Shown: positions 8,152 through 18,110 of the stretch, piece after piece
How the letters are laid out: each line of letters opens with the position of its first letter
Position numbering within the stretch: position 1 is the first letter of the stretch
Source of the DNA: Arcanobacterium urinimassiliense
GTDB lineage: Bacteria; Actinomycetota; Actinomycetes; Actinomycetales; Actinomycetaceae
DNA length: 64,000 nt
Reading direction: 5' to 3'
NCBI RefSeq assembly: GCF_900119495.1
Contig: NZ_LT632435.1
Coordinates: 1,503,205 to 1,567,204, forward strand
Notes under the pieces: generated by a model
What the model was told of the DNA's origin: nothing
What the model saw: the letters and a program-made list of their open reading frames with translations, nothing else
Databases searched by the model: none
Position numbers and translations under genes: made by a program

Positions 8152-9489
8152 TTAGATGATACCTTGCTCTAACATAGCATCCGCTACGATCTTAAATCCG
8201 GCCACATTCGCTCCCACTAGATAATCGTAGGGGCGACCCATCTTATCTGCCGTTTCAAGACAGGTAGTATGGATATCTTCCATAATCCGATCCAAGCGAT
8301 TGTTCACTTTATCAAAATCCCAGTGCTGCAGCATTGCGTTCTGCTGCATCTCCAGAGCCGAAGTAGCTACACCTCCTGCATTGGCTGCTTTCGAAGGCGC
8401 ATAGAGCAAATTAGCTCGCTGGGCAATCTCAATTGCTCCCGGGGTGAGTGGCATATTTGCCCCCTCTACCACTATCTGGGCGCCGTTGGCGATAAGAGTG
8501 CGCATATCCGAAGAACGCAATTCATTCTGCGTAGCACAAGGCATAATTACTTCTCCCGGCACGTCCCAGACTTTCTTTCCGGGGCGATATTCGGCGTGCG
8601 GGCGCCGCTGGGCATATTCAGATACTCTCCCGCGTTCTACTTCTTTCACCTGCTTCAGAAGCTCTAAATCGATGCCGTCCGGATCGTATACTGCTCCAGA
8701 AGAATCGGAAATCGTCAGTGCCTGTGCCCCGAGTAACTGTGCCCGCTCTATTGCGTAGATAGCTACGTTGCCAGAACCGGAAACGATTACTTTCTTGCCG
8801 GCAAGGTCTTCATTACGCTCCTGCAACATAGAAAGAGCAAAAGCGACTACTCCGTAGCCCGTAGCTTCCTTTCGCGCTAAGGAACCACCCCAGCCGAGGC
8901 CTTTTCCAGTGAGCACACCCATCTCATTACGATTTGTGAGGCGCTTATACTGCCCATATAGATAACCAATTTCGCGCGCCCCAACCCCAATATCACCAGC
9001 GGGCACGTCGCAGTCAGCACCAATATGCCGAGAAAGCTCCGTCATAAAAGCTTGACAGAAGCGCATTACTTCCATATCTGATTTACCGTGCGGATCGAAA
9101 TCGGAGCCACCTTTGCCGCCCCCGATTCCCTGCCGCGTAAGCGCATTCTTAAAAGTCTGCTCAAATCCTAAGAACTTAATAATAGAAAGATTCACCGACG
9201 GGTGGAAGCGCAATCCCCCTTTATAAGGCCCTAAAACGGAACTAAATTGCACCCGGTAGCCCCGATTTATATGTATTTTGTGCTCATCGTCTTCCCAAGC
9301 TACGCGGAACATGAGCTGACGCTCTGGCTCCACCATACGCGCCAAGATACTAGCATCTGCGTAATCTTTCTCGCGTAGCAACAGCGGTTCCACGCTGTCA
9401 ATAACTTCCCGCACTGCTTGTTGAAACTCCGGCTCGGTGGGGTTTCTCCGTACAGATTCTTGATAAATTTCCTCTAAGCGTGCGTCCAT
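8152..9489 (-). CDS. gdhA: NADP-specific glutamate dehydrogenase
   Basis: Converts 2-oxoglutarate, ammonia and NADPH to glutamate. The 445-residue length and sequence fit the hexameric family-I enzyme. GPYKGGLRFHPSVN (about residues 88-101) and GGKGGSDFDPHGKSD (about 122-136) carry the substrate-binding and catalytic lysines, and SGSGNVAIYAIE (about 236-247) is the Rossmann nucleotide site. GGAGAAAATAGT precedes the ATG. The SCP-like gene follows 23 bases downstream. Confidence 0.96.
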   Translation of the reverse strand: MDARLEEIYQESVRRNPTEPEFQQAVREVIDSVEPLLLREKDYADASILARMVEPERQLMFRVAWEDDEHKIHINRGYRVQFSSVLGPYKGGLRFHPSVNLSIIKFLGFEQTFKNALTRQGIGGGKGGSDFDPHGKSDMEVMRFCQAFMTELSRHIGADCDVPAGDIGVGAREIGYLYGQYKRLTNRNEMGVLTGKGLGWGGSLARKEATGYGVVAFALSMLQERNEDLAGKKVIVSGSGNVAIYAIERAQLLGAQALTISDSSGAVYDPDGIDLELLKQVKEVERGRVSEYAQRRPHAEYRPGKKVWDVPGEVIMPCATQNELRSSDMRTLIANGAQIVVEGANMPLTPGAIEIAQRANLLYAPSKAANAGGVATSALEMQQNAMLQHWDFDKVNNRLDRIMEDIHTTCLETADKMGRPYDYLVGANVAGFKIVADAMLEQGII

Positions 9490-9636
9490 ACTATTTTCTC
9501 CAGTTCGGTAACGTATAAAACCAGATAATTCCGGAATTAAACTGTTTACTATTGGAATTACTTTACTAATCGTAAGGCATAAAAAGTCCGGAAAGGTACT
9601 TATAAAAAAGAGTGAGATGCGCTATACGCCGATTCT

Positions 9637-10395
9637 CTAATTGGCAATTACGCTTTCATTATCAGTAAAAGCTGCCAAAACGCCGCCCTGTACCCACACA
9701 AAAATGTGGTCAATTACCTCATCACGGCTGAGTTGCGCCACATAATAATCAGAGACGGAAAGTTCAAAATTGGGATAGTCTTGCGGGCGTTCTAATACCC
9801 GGCGCGAGAAAAGCCAAGCTTCTGCTACATTGCGAATCATCGACACCAGCGCCACCGAACCAATATGCCCACGCACCAGCAAAGAAATTTGCTCAGAATT
9901 TAAGTTATTGTCGAGGGAATCAGCTTTCTTTCCTACATCGATATTGTGTGCATCGAGAGCGGTGCGCAGAATTACCTCATCGAAATCCAGCATTTTGGTG
10001 CTGCCAGGTTCTCCTTCTAAATCCCCAATTCGCACGAAAATATAGAGATCTAGGTTGTTTTCCATAAAGTCTAGATATTCTTCAATAGCAGCCTTTATCA
10101 TTTGGGCCGGATTTTCATAGCGCAACATCGCCTCTTTAATCTGCTGCACTAAGTTCCCTACCACGTAGCTTCCTACCGCATACTGCAGGCTCAATTTATC
10201 CGGGAAATAACGGTACAGAATCGACTTAGAAGTTTTAGCATATTCAGCTATCTGATCCATAGAGACCTGGTAACTATATTTCCGCACCGCCTCGCACGTA
10301 ATCTCAATAAACTTACGAGTACGCTCTTCGCGATGCTTTACCCAACGTAAAGCACGCCCATCGACTTTATCGGTCTCCCCGTTTAGTGCCTCCAT
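9637..10395 (-). CDS. TetR family transcriptional regulator
   Basis: 252 residues. The N-terminal helix-turn-helix spans about residues 25-75 and includes VSMDQIAEYAKTSKSILYRYF, a textbook TetR recognition region. The C-terminal ligand domain resembles no specific subgroup I can name. It is oriented away from gdhA, and purC, on the same strand, ends 199 bases upstream of its start. Several operator-like palindromes lie in its upstream region (10406-10431 and 10521-10581), suggesting autoregulation. Target genes unknown. Confidence 0.88.
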   Translation of the reverse strand: MEALNGETDKVDGRALRWVKHREERTRKFIEITCEAVRKYSYQVSMDQIAEYAKTSKSILYRYFPDKLSLQYAVGSYVVGNLVQQIKEAMLRYENPAQMIKAAIEEYLDFMENNLDLYIFVRIGDLEGEPGSTKMLDFDEVILRTALDAHNIDVGKKADSLDNNLNSEQISLLVRGHIGSVALVSMIRNVAEAWLFSRRVLERPQDYPNFELSVSDYYVAQLSRDEVIDHIFVWVQGGVLAAFTDNESVIAN

Positions 10396-10405
10396 GCACT
10401 CTCCA

Positions 10406-10431
10406 TATCTAATAGAGATTCTAGATATCTA
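10406..10431. promoter_or_regulatory. Inverted repeat just upstream of the tetR gene (candidate operator)
   Basis: ATATCTA (10406-10412) and TAGATAT (10422-10428) form a perfect 7-base inverted repeat with a 9-base spacer, overlapped by the palindrome TAGATATCTA (10422-10431). The site is 11-36 bases before the regulator's start codon, a typical autoregulatory position. Confidence 0.45.
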
Positions 10432-10520
10432 CGAATTTATATGTAACATTTTCTAGAAGCTATATCCATAGTTTAATAAGAAAAAGCACATATTTGAATT
10501 TTACGCCTCTCTTAATGCTC

Positions 10521-10581
10521 TTTTGTGCAAAATCTCTTTGTTAATTTTGTACAAAATCCGCTTATCGATTTTTTGCGCAAA
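10521..10581. promoter_or_regulatory. Three spaced TTTTGyrCAAAA-like palindromes upstream of tetR
   Basis: TTTTGTGCAAAA (10521-10532), ATTTTGTACAAAAT (10544-10557, perfect) and TTTGCGCAAA (10572-10581, perfect) share one consensus, with centres 24 and 26 bases apart. The array lies between the end of purC and the tetR start. It could be an operator array for the TetR protein or for an unrelated regulator. Confidence 0.5.
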
Positions 10582-10593
10582 TTCCCGTGGCTG

Positions 10594-11508
10594 CTATTTT
10601 TCCAATCCAGATTTTCCGGTAAGTATTTTCGCCACCTGTAAATACTTTTCTTGAATATCCTTAGCTACCGCTGCGGGCAAGGGTGGCGGGGCAGTACTTT
10701 GGAAAGACCACCCTCCAGCGTCATTCATTAACCAATCACGAATAATCTGTTTATCGAAAGAAGGCTGCGGGCGGCCTGGCTCATAATCATCTGCCAACCA
10801 ATACCGAGAAGAATCCGGAGTTAGCACTTCATCTCCCAGTATGACCTGCTCCTCCCCTTGATTTATCGAAGCACCAAATTCAAATTTCGTATCCGCCAAA
10901 ATAACTCCGCGGGAAAGGGCAATCTTATGTGCTTGGTTGTAGAGCTGCAGAGAATAATCCCGCACCTTTTCCACCAATTCAGCTCCCATTAATTCACTCA
11001 TAGTAGCCGGAGTAATATCTACGTCATGCCGGCCATCTAAAGCTTTTGTAGAGGGGCAAAAAATCGGAGTAGGCAATTGCTCAGCTTCTTTTATACCAGA
11101 TGGAATACGCTGGCCAGCCACCGCACCGCTCTCTTTATACTCTCGGTAATACTGCCCGGTGAGATAACCCCGCACGGTACATTCAAAACGGTACATCCAC
11201 AACCGCTGCACCACCATCGCCCGATTTGCTACTTCGGCCGGCGGAAGAATTTGCAAGAGATGATGCGGCACTTGCCCGTCAATCTGACTAAACCACCAGC
11301 GGCTTAAATGCGTAAGCACAATACCTTTATTTTTAATTACCGAAGGGAGCACATAACCATAGGCACTAATGCGATCAGAAGCCACTACCAACAGAGTTTC
11401 CATACCGGAAGGCTTACTAAATCCCGCAGGCACATAGAGATCGCGCACTTTTCCGGAATAAATCCTCGTCCAGCCCGGTATATTCGCCATATTTGCTGCG
11501 GTGATCAT
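10594..11508 (-). CDS. purC: Phosphoribosylaminoimidazole-succinocarboxamide synthase (SAICAR synthetase)
   Basis: Purine biosynthesis: ligates aspartate to CAIR using ATP. The 304-residue product has IYSGKVRDLYVP (about residues 17-28), SDRISAYG, RFECTVRGYLTGQ, and KFEFGASINQGEEQVILGDEVLTPDSSRYW (split here: KFEFG, then GDEVLTPDSSRYW), all expected in PurC. AGGAGA precedes the ATG. The gene stands alone, away from other de novo purine genes except purA at 15.1 kb. Confidence 0.96.
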   Translation of the reverse strand: MITAANMANIPGWTRIYSGKVRDLYVPAGFSKPSGMETLLVVASDRISAYGYVLPSVIKNKGIVLTHLSRWWFSQIDGQVPHHLLQILPPAEVANRAMVVQRLWMYRFECTVRGYLTGQYYREYKESGAVAGQRIPSGIKEAEQLPTPIFCPSTKALDGRHDVDITPATMSELMGAELVEKVRDYSLQLYNQAHKIALSRGVILADTKFEFGASINQGEEQVILGDEVLTPDSSRYWLADDYEPGRPQPSFDKQIIRDWLMNDAGGWSFQSTAPPPLPAAVAKDIQEKYLQVAKILTGKSGLEK

Positions 11509-11680
11509 GAAAATCTCCTCTCACCCTCTCCGTAATAAAATTCTAATCAGAAATAACCACGCTTTCTAGAGTTGACCAATTAAAAGTGGAAAATTTCGAT
11601 TAGTTTCTTAGCTAATTTTCTAGCTAAATTCTCAGCTCAATTCCCCTAGTTCGTTCCCAATTATCTTCTTATTCGACCTA

Positions 11681-11720
11681 TAAAAACGAGGGGCGGGATA
11701 CCTTTCGGTACCCCGCCCCT
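11681..11720 (-). terminator. Intrinsic terminator of pckG
   Basis: AGGGGCGGG (11689-11697) pairs with CCCGCCCCT (11712-11720), with an inner TACC/GGTA pairing around a TTTC loop. Read on the minus strand it is followed by CGTTTTTATA, a good T-run. Confidence 0.88.
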
Positions 11721-11790
11721 GCAATAGCTTCAGCTACGCGCGACTTTATCAGTGATTACGCGTAGTTAAAGCGAAAACGGAATTTTCCGT

Positions 11791-13665
11791 TTAGTTCTTG
11801 GCAGCTGCAATCCGCTCTTTCAGATTATTCAGCTCTTCTACCAAAGCTGCTGGCAGCTTGTCGCCAAACTTCTGGAAGTATTCGGCAGTGTCTGCTGCTT
11901 CAGCTTCCCAAGCTTCCGGATCAATCGTGTACATAGCTTCCCAATCAGCTTCGGAAACGCCTGCACCTTCCAGATTGAAATCTTCACGCTTCGGATAGAG
12001 ACCCGTCAAGCCTTCTACTGCTTCTACTTCACCAGTTGCCCGGCGTACGATCCAGTCCAGTACGCGCGAGTTATCGCCGTAGCCCGGCCACAGGAACTTG
12101 CCTTCGGCATTCTTGCGGAACCAGTTCACCTGGTAAATCTTCGGGAACTTATCGCCCAGCTTCTCTTGCATCTCGAGCCAGTGACCCCAGTAATCGGCCA
12201 TGTTGTAGCCACAGAAGGGGAGCATAGCGAAAGGATCGTGACGCAGAGCGCCTGCCTTGACGTCCAGCGCAGCAGCAGTTACTTCGGAAGACACATTAGC
12301 GCCAATGAATACGCCGTGTGCCGGAGTGTACTGCTCAGCTACCAACGGTACGTTGGTGGCGCGGCGGCCGCCGAAGAGGATGGCGTCAACCGGTACACCT
12401 TCCGGAGCTTCCCAATCGGGGCAAATAATCGGGCACTGAGAGGCCGGGGTGGTAAAGCGGGAATTCGGGTGAGCGGCCTTCTTGCCGGCTTCCGAATCAG
12501 CCTTGGTGAAATCATTACCCTGCCAATCGATGAGGTGCTCTGGCTGTTCGCCGTCGATGCCTTCCCACCACACATCGCCGTCATCGGTGAGTGCCACATT
12601 GGTGAAGATGGTGTTGGAACGCATGGTATCCATAGCCATCGGGTTCGTATCGTAAGAAGTACCCGGAGCTACGCCGAAGAAGCCAGCTTCTGGGTTGATG
12701 GCACGCAGACGGCCGTCTTTACCAGGACGCATCCAGGCGATATCGTCACCAATGGTCTCTACCTTGTAGCCGTCAATGGTCGGCTGTAGCATAGCGAGGT
12801 TGGTCTTTCCGCAGGCAGAGGGGAAAGCAGCGGTTACGTGATACTGCTTGCCGGTCTGCTCATTGGTCAGACGCAGGATGAGCATGTGCTCTGCCATCCA
12901 GCCATCCCGCCGAGCCATCGTAGAAGCAATACGCAGAGCGTAGCACTTCTTGCCAAGGAGCGCGTTCCCGCCGTAGCCAGAACCGAAGGACCAAATTTCG
13001 TTAGTTTCGGGGAAGTGCGTAATGTACTTGGTGTCATTGCACGGCCAAGCCACATCTTCCCGAGTTTCGCCAGCTGCATCAACCAGCGGATAACCTACGG
13101 AGTGTACAGCCGGTACCCAAGGCTTTCCTTCACCGATCAGCTTCAGAGCAGCTGCACCCATCCGGGTCATAATACGCATATTTACTACTACATAAGGAGA
13201 ATCGGTGAGCTCGATACCCAGCTGGGAAATCGGTCCACCCAAGGGGCCCATGGAGAACGGAATCACGTACATGGTGCGGCCACGCATAGCACCGCGGAAT
13301 ACGCCCTTTTCACCAATGAGGGTTTCTTTCATTTCCTTAGGATCAGCCCAGTGATTGGTCGGGCCAGCATCTTCTTCCTTTTCGGAGCAAATAAAGGTAC
13401 GAGATTCTACTCGTGCCACGTCCGAAGGTAGAGAGCGCGCTAAGAACGAATTGGGGCGCTTCTCCGGATTAAGACGCGTAAACATACCGCTTTCCACCAT
13501 TTTATCGGTTAAGCGCGTCCACTCTTCATCAGATCCATCTACCCATTCGATGCAATCTGGAAGTGTAATATTTGCAACCCCGGTCACCCACTTTACAAGC
13601 TCTTCAGTGGCCGCTGCCGGTGCACTCTTCTGCACCTCTTCGACAGTATAGGTCTTATCAGTCAT
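11791..13665 (-). CDS. pckG: Phosphoenolpyruvate carboxykinase (GTP)
   Basis: Interconverts oxaloacetate + GTP and phosphoenolpyruvate + GDP + CO2. The 624-residue product has the GTP-type signature: [13 protein letters not shown] (P-loop with the catalytic cysteine, about residues 280-292), [20 protein letters not shown] (about 135-154), [12 protein letters not shown] and the C-terminal [15 protein letters not shown] precedes the ATG. It is monocistronic, with a strong terminator 71 bases downstream. In fermentative actinomycetes this enzyme often runs toward oxaloacetate (inference). Confidence 0.97.
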   Translation of the reverse strand: MTDKTYTVEEVQKSAPAAATEELVKWVTGVANITLPDCIEWVDGSDEEWTRLTDKMVESGMFTRLNPEKRPNSFLARSLPSDVARVESRTFICSEKEEDAGPTNHWADPKEMKETLIGEKGVFRGAMRGRTMYVIPFSMGPLGGPISQLGIELTDSPYVVVNMRIMTRMGAAALKLIGEGKPWVPAVHSVGYPLVDAAGETREDVAWPCNDTKYITHFPETNEIWSFGSGYGGNALLGKKCYALRIASTMARRDGWMAEHMLILRLTNEQTGKQYHVTAAFPSACGKTNLAMLQPTIDGYKVETIGDDIAWMRPGKDGRLRAINPEAGFFGVAPGTSYDTNPMAMDTMRSNTIFTNVALTDDGDVWWEGIDGEQPEHLIDWQGNDFTKADSEAGKKAAHPNSRFTTPASQCPIICPDWEAPEGVPVDAILFGGRRATNVPLVAEQYTPAHGVFIGANVSSEVTAAALDVKAGALRHDPFAMLPFCGYNMADYWGHWLEMQEKLGDKFPKIYQVNWFRKNAEGKFLWPGYGDNSRVLDWIVRRATGEVEAVEGLTGLYPKREDFNLEGAGVSEADWEAMYTIDPEAWEAEAADTAEYFQKFGDKLPAALVEELNNLKERIAAAKN

Positions 13666-14013
13666 TGCATTTCCTCCTATAAATTGGTAATGCGCTTGCT
13701 GGTTTTTTGCACTCCCTGATGCAGTACAAAATCTCCAGCATGGGTACCATTATTCCCATTCCCTTCTATTCTCACACTACCGAACTTTTATTTCTGCCTC
13801 TGTGAAGTAATTTCCCTCATAAAGAACAAAATTATCTTTCCAAAAAAGCGATTAATGAGACTTTTTTAGGATAAAGTGCCCAGACAACCCCGAAAGATTA
13901 AAAACTAAAATAAAATCCCACTTTTATTGGTCTTCTCCATTTATAATGGATGGCAACTATTGGCTATCTCTTTAGCTGTTATTAGTTTTAGTTAATCGAA
14001 GAACGGATGCGTA
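13666..14013. other. Intergenic region between divergent pckG and the LppM-like gene
   Basis: 348 AT-rich bases without a supported gene. They must hold the pckG promoter (leftward) and that of the LppM-like gene (rightward). A TATAAT at 13942-13947 on the plus strand is the only good -10 hexamer I see for the rightward gene, and it lacks a convincing -35. Confidence 0.5.
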
Positions 14014-14955
14014 ATGAAATCTCCAACTTTTTCACCTGCTCTCCGCAAGATAGCCATTCTACTCTTGCCATTTACCCTCCTCCTAGCCGCCTGCGAATCA
14101 ATAAATACCTTGGAATTCTCCGCCGACGGCACCCCCACTTTCACAATGACTCTAAAAGACTCTTCTGGTTTTCTGAAAATGGGTGGTTTGAAATCCTGTA
14201 ATGACTTAACTAATTCTTCCCCCTTCGCAGATAATCTAGGTTTAGACGGAATATGGGGCACAGACTCTAGCGCGAACGATAACGATAGATACAGCACTAA
14301 AGTAGTAGATAAATCTAATGATAAAACCATAGATTGTACAGTTACTTTTACCGGTAAAAAATCTGCTCTAGACGGTAATTTACTGAAAGAAGAGGGAGAT
14401 ACACTCGTCTTTAATCCTCCGACTGATACCTCTGAAGAATTCGATGAAAAAAGCTTAGAGGCCTTCGGAATAGTAGATTACAAATTTTCCTTTACCGTAA
14501 TAATGCCTGGAAAAATTATTTCCGCCGAAGGTGCCAATATTGACGGAAATAAAGCCACCTATGATTTAGCTGGGCTCTCCAAAGGAATCAAGGTCGTAGC
14601 GGAAAAAAAGAGTTCTCCTTTAAGCTCTGCTCCTAGCTATACCTGGATTATTGCTGCCGGAGCAGTTCTAGCTTTAGTAGCAGCCTTGGGCTTTTTTGCC
14701 AGTCGGCGCGCAAAGCACGCCGCTCCCACTTTGCCGGAAACGCCTACGCCACCAGCGGCTGAAACCCTAGCTCCCCCAGCTGTAGCTACTGCGCCAGGAG
14801 CGGATGCAACGGCCGACCCTGTCGATTCAGCTAGCTCCGCCGATTCGGCCTACCTAGATGAATCTGATAACTCTGCCGACTCGGCTGACCCGACTGATGC
14901 ATCCGCAGAAATACTCCCAGCAGCGGATTCCACCCCGCCGTCGGCAGAAAATTAA
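14014..14955 (+). CDS. LppM-like lipoprotein with C-terminal membrane anchor
   Basis: 313 residues. An N-terminal signal peptide ends in the lipobox LLAACES (Cys about residue 27). A beta-rich domain of about 180 residues follows, then a hydrophobic helix (about 208-228) ending in SRRAKH, then a tail of about 80 residues rich in Pro, Ala, Asp and Ser. This order (lipobox, soluble domain, membrane helix) is that of the actinobacterial LppM family, surface lipoproteins of unknown biochemistry. The low-complexity tail would be cytoplasmic. Alternative: an unrelated lipoprotein of similar layout. Confidence 0.7.
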   Translation: MKSPTFSPALRKIAILLLPFTLLLAACESINTLEFSADGTPTFTMTLKDSSGFLKMGGLKSCNDLTNSSPFADNLGLDGIWGTDSSANDNDRYSTKVVDKSNDKTIDCTVTFTGKKSALDGNLLKEEGDTLVFNPPTDTSEEFDEKSLEAFGIVDYKFSFTVIMPGKIISAEGANIDGNKATYDLAGLSKGIKVVAEKKSSPLSSAPSYTWIIAAGAVLALVAALGFFASRRAKHAAPTLPETPTPPAAETLAPPAVATAPGADATADPVDSASSADSAYLDESDNSADSADPTDASAEILPAADSTPPSAEN

Positions 14956-14960
14956 AATAA

Positions 14961-15000
14961 TTTATTGGCGCTATAAATTTTTATAGCGCCAATAAAATTT
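14961..15000 (+). terminator. Intrinsic terminator, probably bidirectional
   Basis: A 16-base perfect inverted repeat (14962-14977 with 14980-14995) is followed by AATTT on the plus strand and flanked by AAATAATT on the other side. It closes the LppM-like gene and may also stop leftward transcription from purA. Confidence 0.85.
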
Positions 15001-15111
15001 AGTAGCTCTAATAAATAGGAGTATCTAAACCAGCGCTAAAAATGCATTCATGGCACCAGCTATGAAACTTCATCAATATGAAGCTCCTATATTAGTGAAA
15101 TTCAGCAACCA

Positions 15112-16404
<1,293 letters not shown>

Positions 16405-16600
16405 TTATTTACTTCCTATTTGACCACCGGAAATGTATAGCACAAATTCAGCGGCCAGCGCATTTTACCGCTATAGTCTAGCATCTCCCTTTACACAGTA
16501 AATACCGTCCGCCATATGAGAGAAAATAACCTGAAAGCGGAACACATAATGAGACGATAAAATCACCTGCACAGAAACTACCGAAGCTACAGAGAACAGA

Positions 16601-16640
16601 AAATGCAACGGGGCGAGCCAGCCGCTGCTGACTCGCCCCG
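16601..16640 (-). terminator. Hairpin downstream of fba
   Basis: CGGGGCGAG (16609-16617) pairs with CTCGCCCCG (16632-16640), with an inner CAGC/GCTG stem. On the minus strand it is followed by TTGCATTTTC, a moderate T-run, 31 bases after the fba stop. Confidence 0.68.
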
Positions 16641-16670
16641 CCGAATTACCTAATAATTTATAGGCTCAGA

Positions 16671-17696
16671 TTACTTCATCTTGGTGCCTACCGAGCCTAA
16701 ACGCTCGCAGGCTTCCAGTACCCGCGCGGCCATGCCGGCTTCTGCCGCCTTGCCCCAGCTCCGCGGATCGTACATCTTCTTATTTCCTACTTCATGCTCT
16801 ACCTTCAGCACTCCGTCGTAGTTGCGGAACATATGATCAACTACTGGGCGGGTGAAGGCGTACTGAGTATCGGTGTCGATGTTCATCTTGATGACGCCGT
16901 TACGCACCGCAGTAGCGATTTCTTCGGCAGTGGAACCGGAACCACCGTGCATTACCAAATCGAAAGGACGATCGCCCACATTGAACTTGGCACCTACTGC
17001 CTCCTGGATTTCTCCGAGCAGCTCGGGGCGCAGCTTCACGGCACCGGGCTTGTACACTCCGTGCACATTACCGAAGGTAAGAGCCGTAATATAGCGACCC
17101 TTCTCTCCTAATCCCAGCGCTTCAACCGTCTTAATACCATCTTCGGCAGTGGTGTACAGCTTCTCGTTAATTTCTGCCTTTACACCGTCTTCTTCGCCGC
17201 CGACTACGCCAATCTCAATTTCGAGAATGGTATTAGCAGCCTGCGAAAGCTCTAATAGCTCCTGCGCAATCTCCAGATTTTCTTTCAAAGGTACTGCCGA
17301 GCCGTCCCACATATGCGACTGGAAGAAAGGCAAACGACCTGCCTTTACCTCTTCGGCTTCCAGCTCAAGCAAGGGGCGAACCCAAGAATCGATGTTCTGC
17401 TTCGCGCAGTGATCAGTATGCAAAGCTACCGTCACTGGATAGTTCTTCGCTACTTCTTTCGCATAAGCGACCATAGCCAAAGATCCAGCTACCCGATCTT
17501 TAATAGTAGAACCGGCCCAGTATTCGGCACCTCCTACCGAAACCTGAATAATGCCATCGGATTCTGCTTCAGCAAAACCCTGCAGAGCAGCGGTTAAGGT
17601 CTGCGAGGACGTCACATTAATAGCCGGGTAAGCAAATTTATTTTCCTTTGCCCGGTTGAGCATTTCTGAATACACTTCAGGGGTTGCGATTGCCAC
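16671..17696 (-). CDS. fba: Class II fructose-bisphosphate aldolase
   Basis: Glycolysis/gluconeogenesis: cleaves fructose-1,6-bisphosphate using zinc. The 341-residue product has the metal and catalytic motifs ALHTDHCAK (about residues 95-103), FGNVHGVYKPG (about 208-218) and HGGSGSTAEEI followed by NGVIKMNIDTDTQ, as in class IIA aldolases. The start is GTG, with AAAGGAG nine bases upstream. The 414-base region upstream is shared with the divergent sugar importer. Confidence 0.97.
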   Translation of the reverse strand: MAIATPEVYSEMLNRAKENKFAYPAINVTSSQTLTAALQGFAEAESDGIIQVSVGGAEYWAGSTIKDRVAGSLAMVAYAKEVAKNYPVTVALHTDHCAKQNIDSWVRPLLELEAEEVKAGRLPFFQSHMWDGSAVPLKENLEIAQELLELSQAANTILEIEIGVVGGEEDGVKAEINEKLYTTAEDGIKTVEALGLGEKGRYITALTFGNVHGVYKPGAVKLRPELLGEIQEAVGAKFNVGDRPFDLVMHGGSGSTAEEIATAVRNGVIKMNIDTDTQYAFTRPVVDHMFRNYDGVLKVEHEVGNKKMYDPRSWGKAAEAGMAARVLEACERLGSVGTKMK

Positions 17697-17857
17697 GGTA
17701 CAAACTCCTTTTATTTATAGATAACCTAGCGTTCTAATTATCTCACTAAAGTTCCTTTTGCTCCACACCAACGAAAAAAGAAATTTTGCAGAAATTACAA
17801 AACTCCCCCGCCTGCTCCGCACATTTTTCAGTTTCTTAAAAATCAGAAAGCAGAAAC

Positions 17858-17871
17858 GGCTATATATAGCC
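17858..17871. promoter_or_regulatory. Perfect palindrome GGCTATATATAGCC
   Basis: A 14-base perfect palindrome flanked by GAAA on the left and TTTTC on the right, about 160 bases upstream of fba. Candidate operator; alternatively a weak terminator-like hairpin. Confidence 0.35.
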
Positions 17872-17908
17872 ATTTTCTCGAAATGAAAAAGTAAAAATTT
17901 TGCAAGAA

Positions 17909-17923
17909 TGTAAATTATTTACA
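17909..17923. promoter_or_regulatory. Operator-like inverted repeat TGTAAATTATTTACA
   Basis: TGTAAAT and ATTTACA are exact inverted complements around a single T, about 190 bases before the sugar-binding protein gene. It is the sort of site a carbohydrate regulator could use. It lacks the central CG usual for LacI-type operators, so the regulator class is open. Confidence 0.4.
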
Positions 17924-18110
17924 ACTTTACTGCCAAGGCGAAAAAAATATGATTGAATTTGAAGCAAGTACCGGACCGCAATGCTGCGGATACGGGCAAA
18001 GATACGGGTTCAATTCTGAATCTAATGCCGTAAGGAGAGCAGAAAAGCAGAAGACGGCTACCGCCTATTCTGACTACTGAAATCCGCAGGGCATATACTA
18101 AGGAGGAAAA

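Larger units (their letters stand above)
17697..18110. other. Intergenic region between divergent fba and the sugar ABC operon
   Basis: 414 AT-rich bases with no supported gene. It holds two clear palindromes (17858-17871 and 17909-17923, listed separately) and a direct repeat GATACGGG (17989-17996 and 18001-18008 region). The ribosome-binding site AAGGAGG of the solute-binding protein gene is at its right edge. Confidence 0.55.

Noticed and set aside
12166-13431. Long plus-strand frames opposite pckG
   Set aside because: Antisense shadows of a highly conserved enzyme gene; no ribosome-binding sites or recognisable products.
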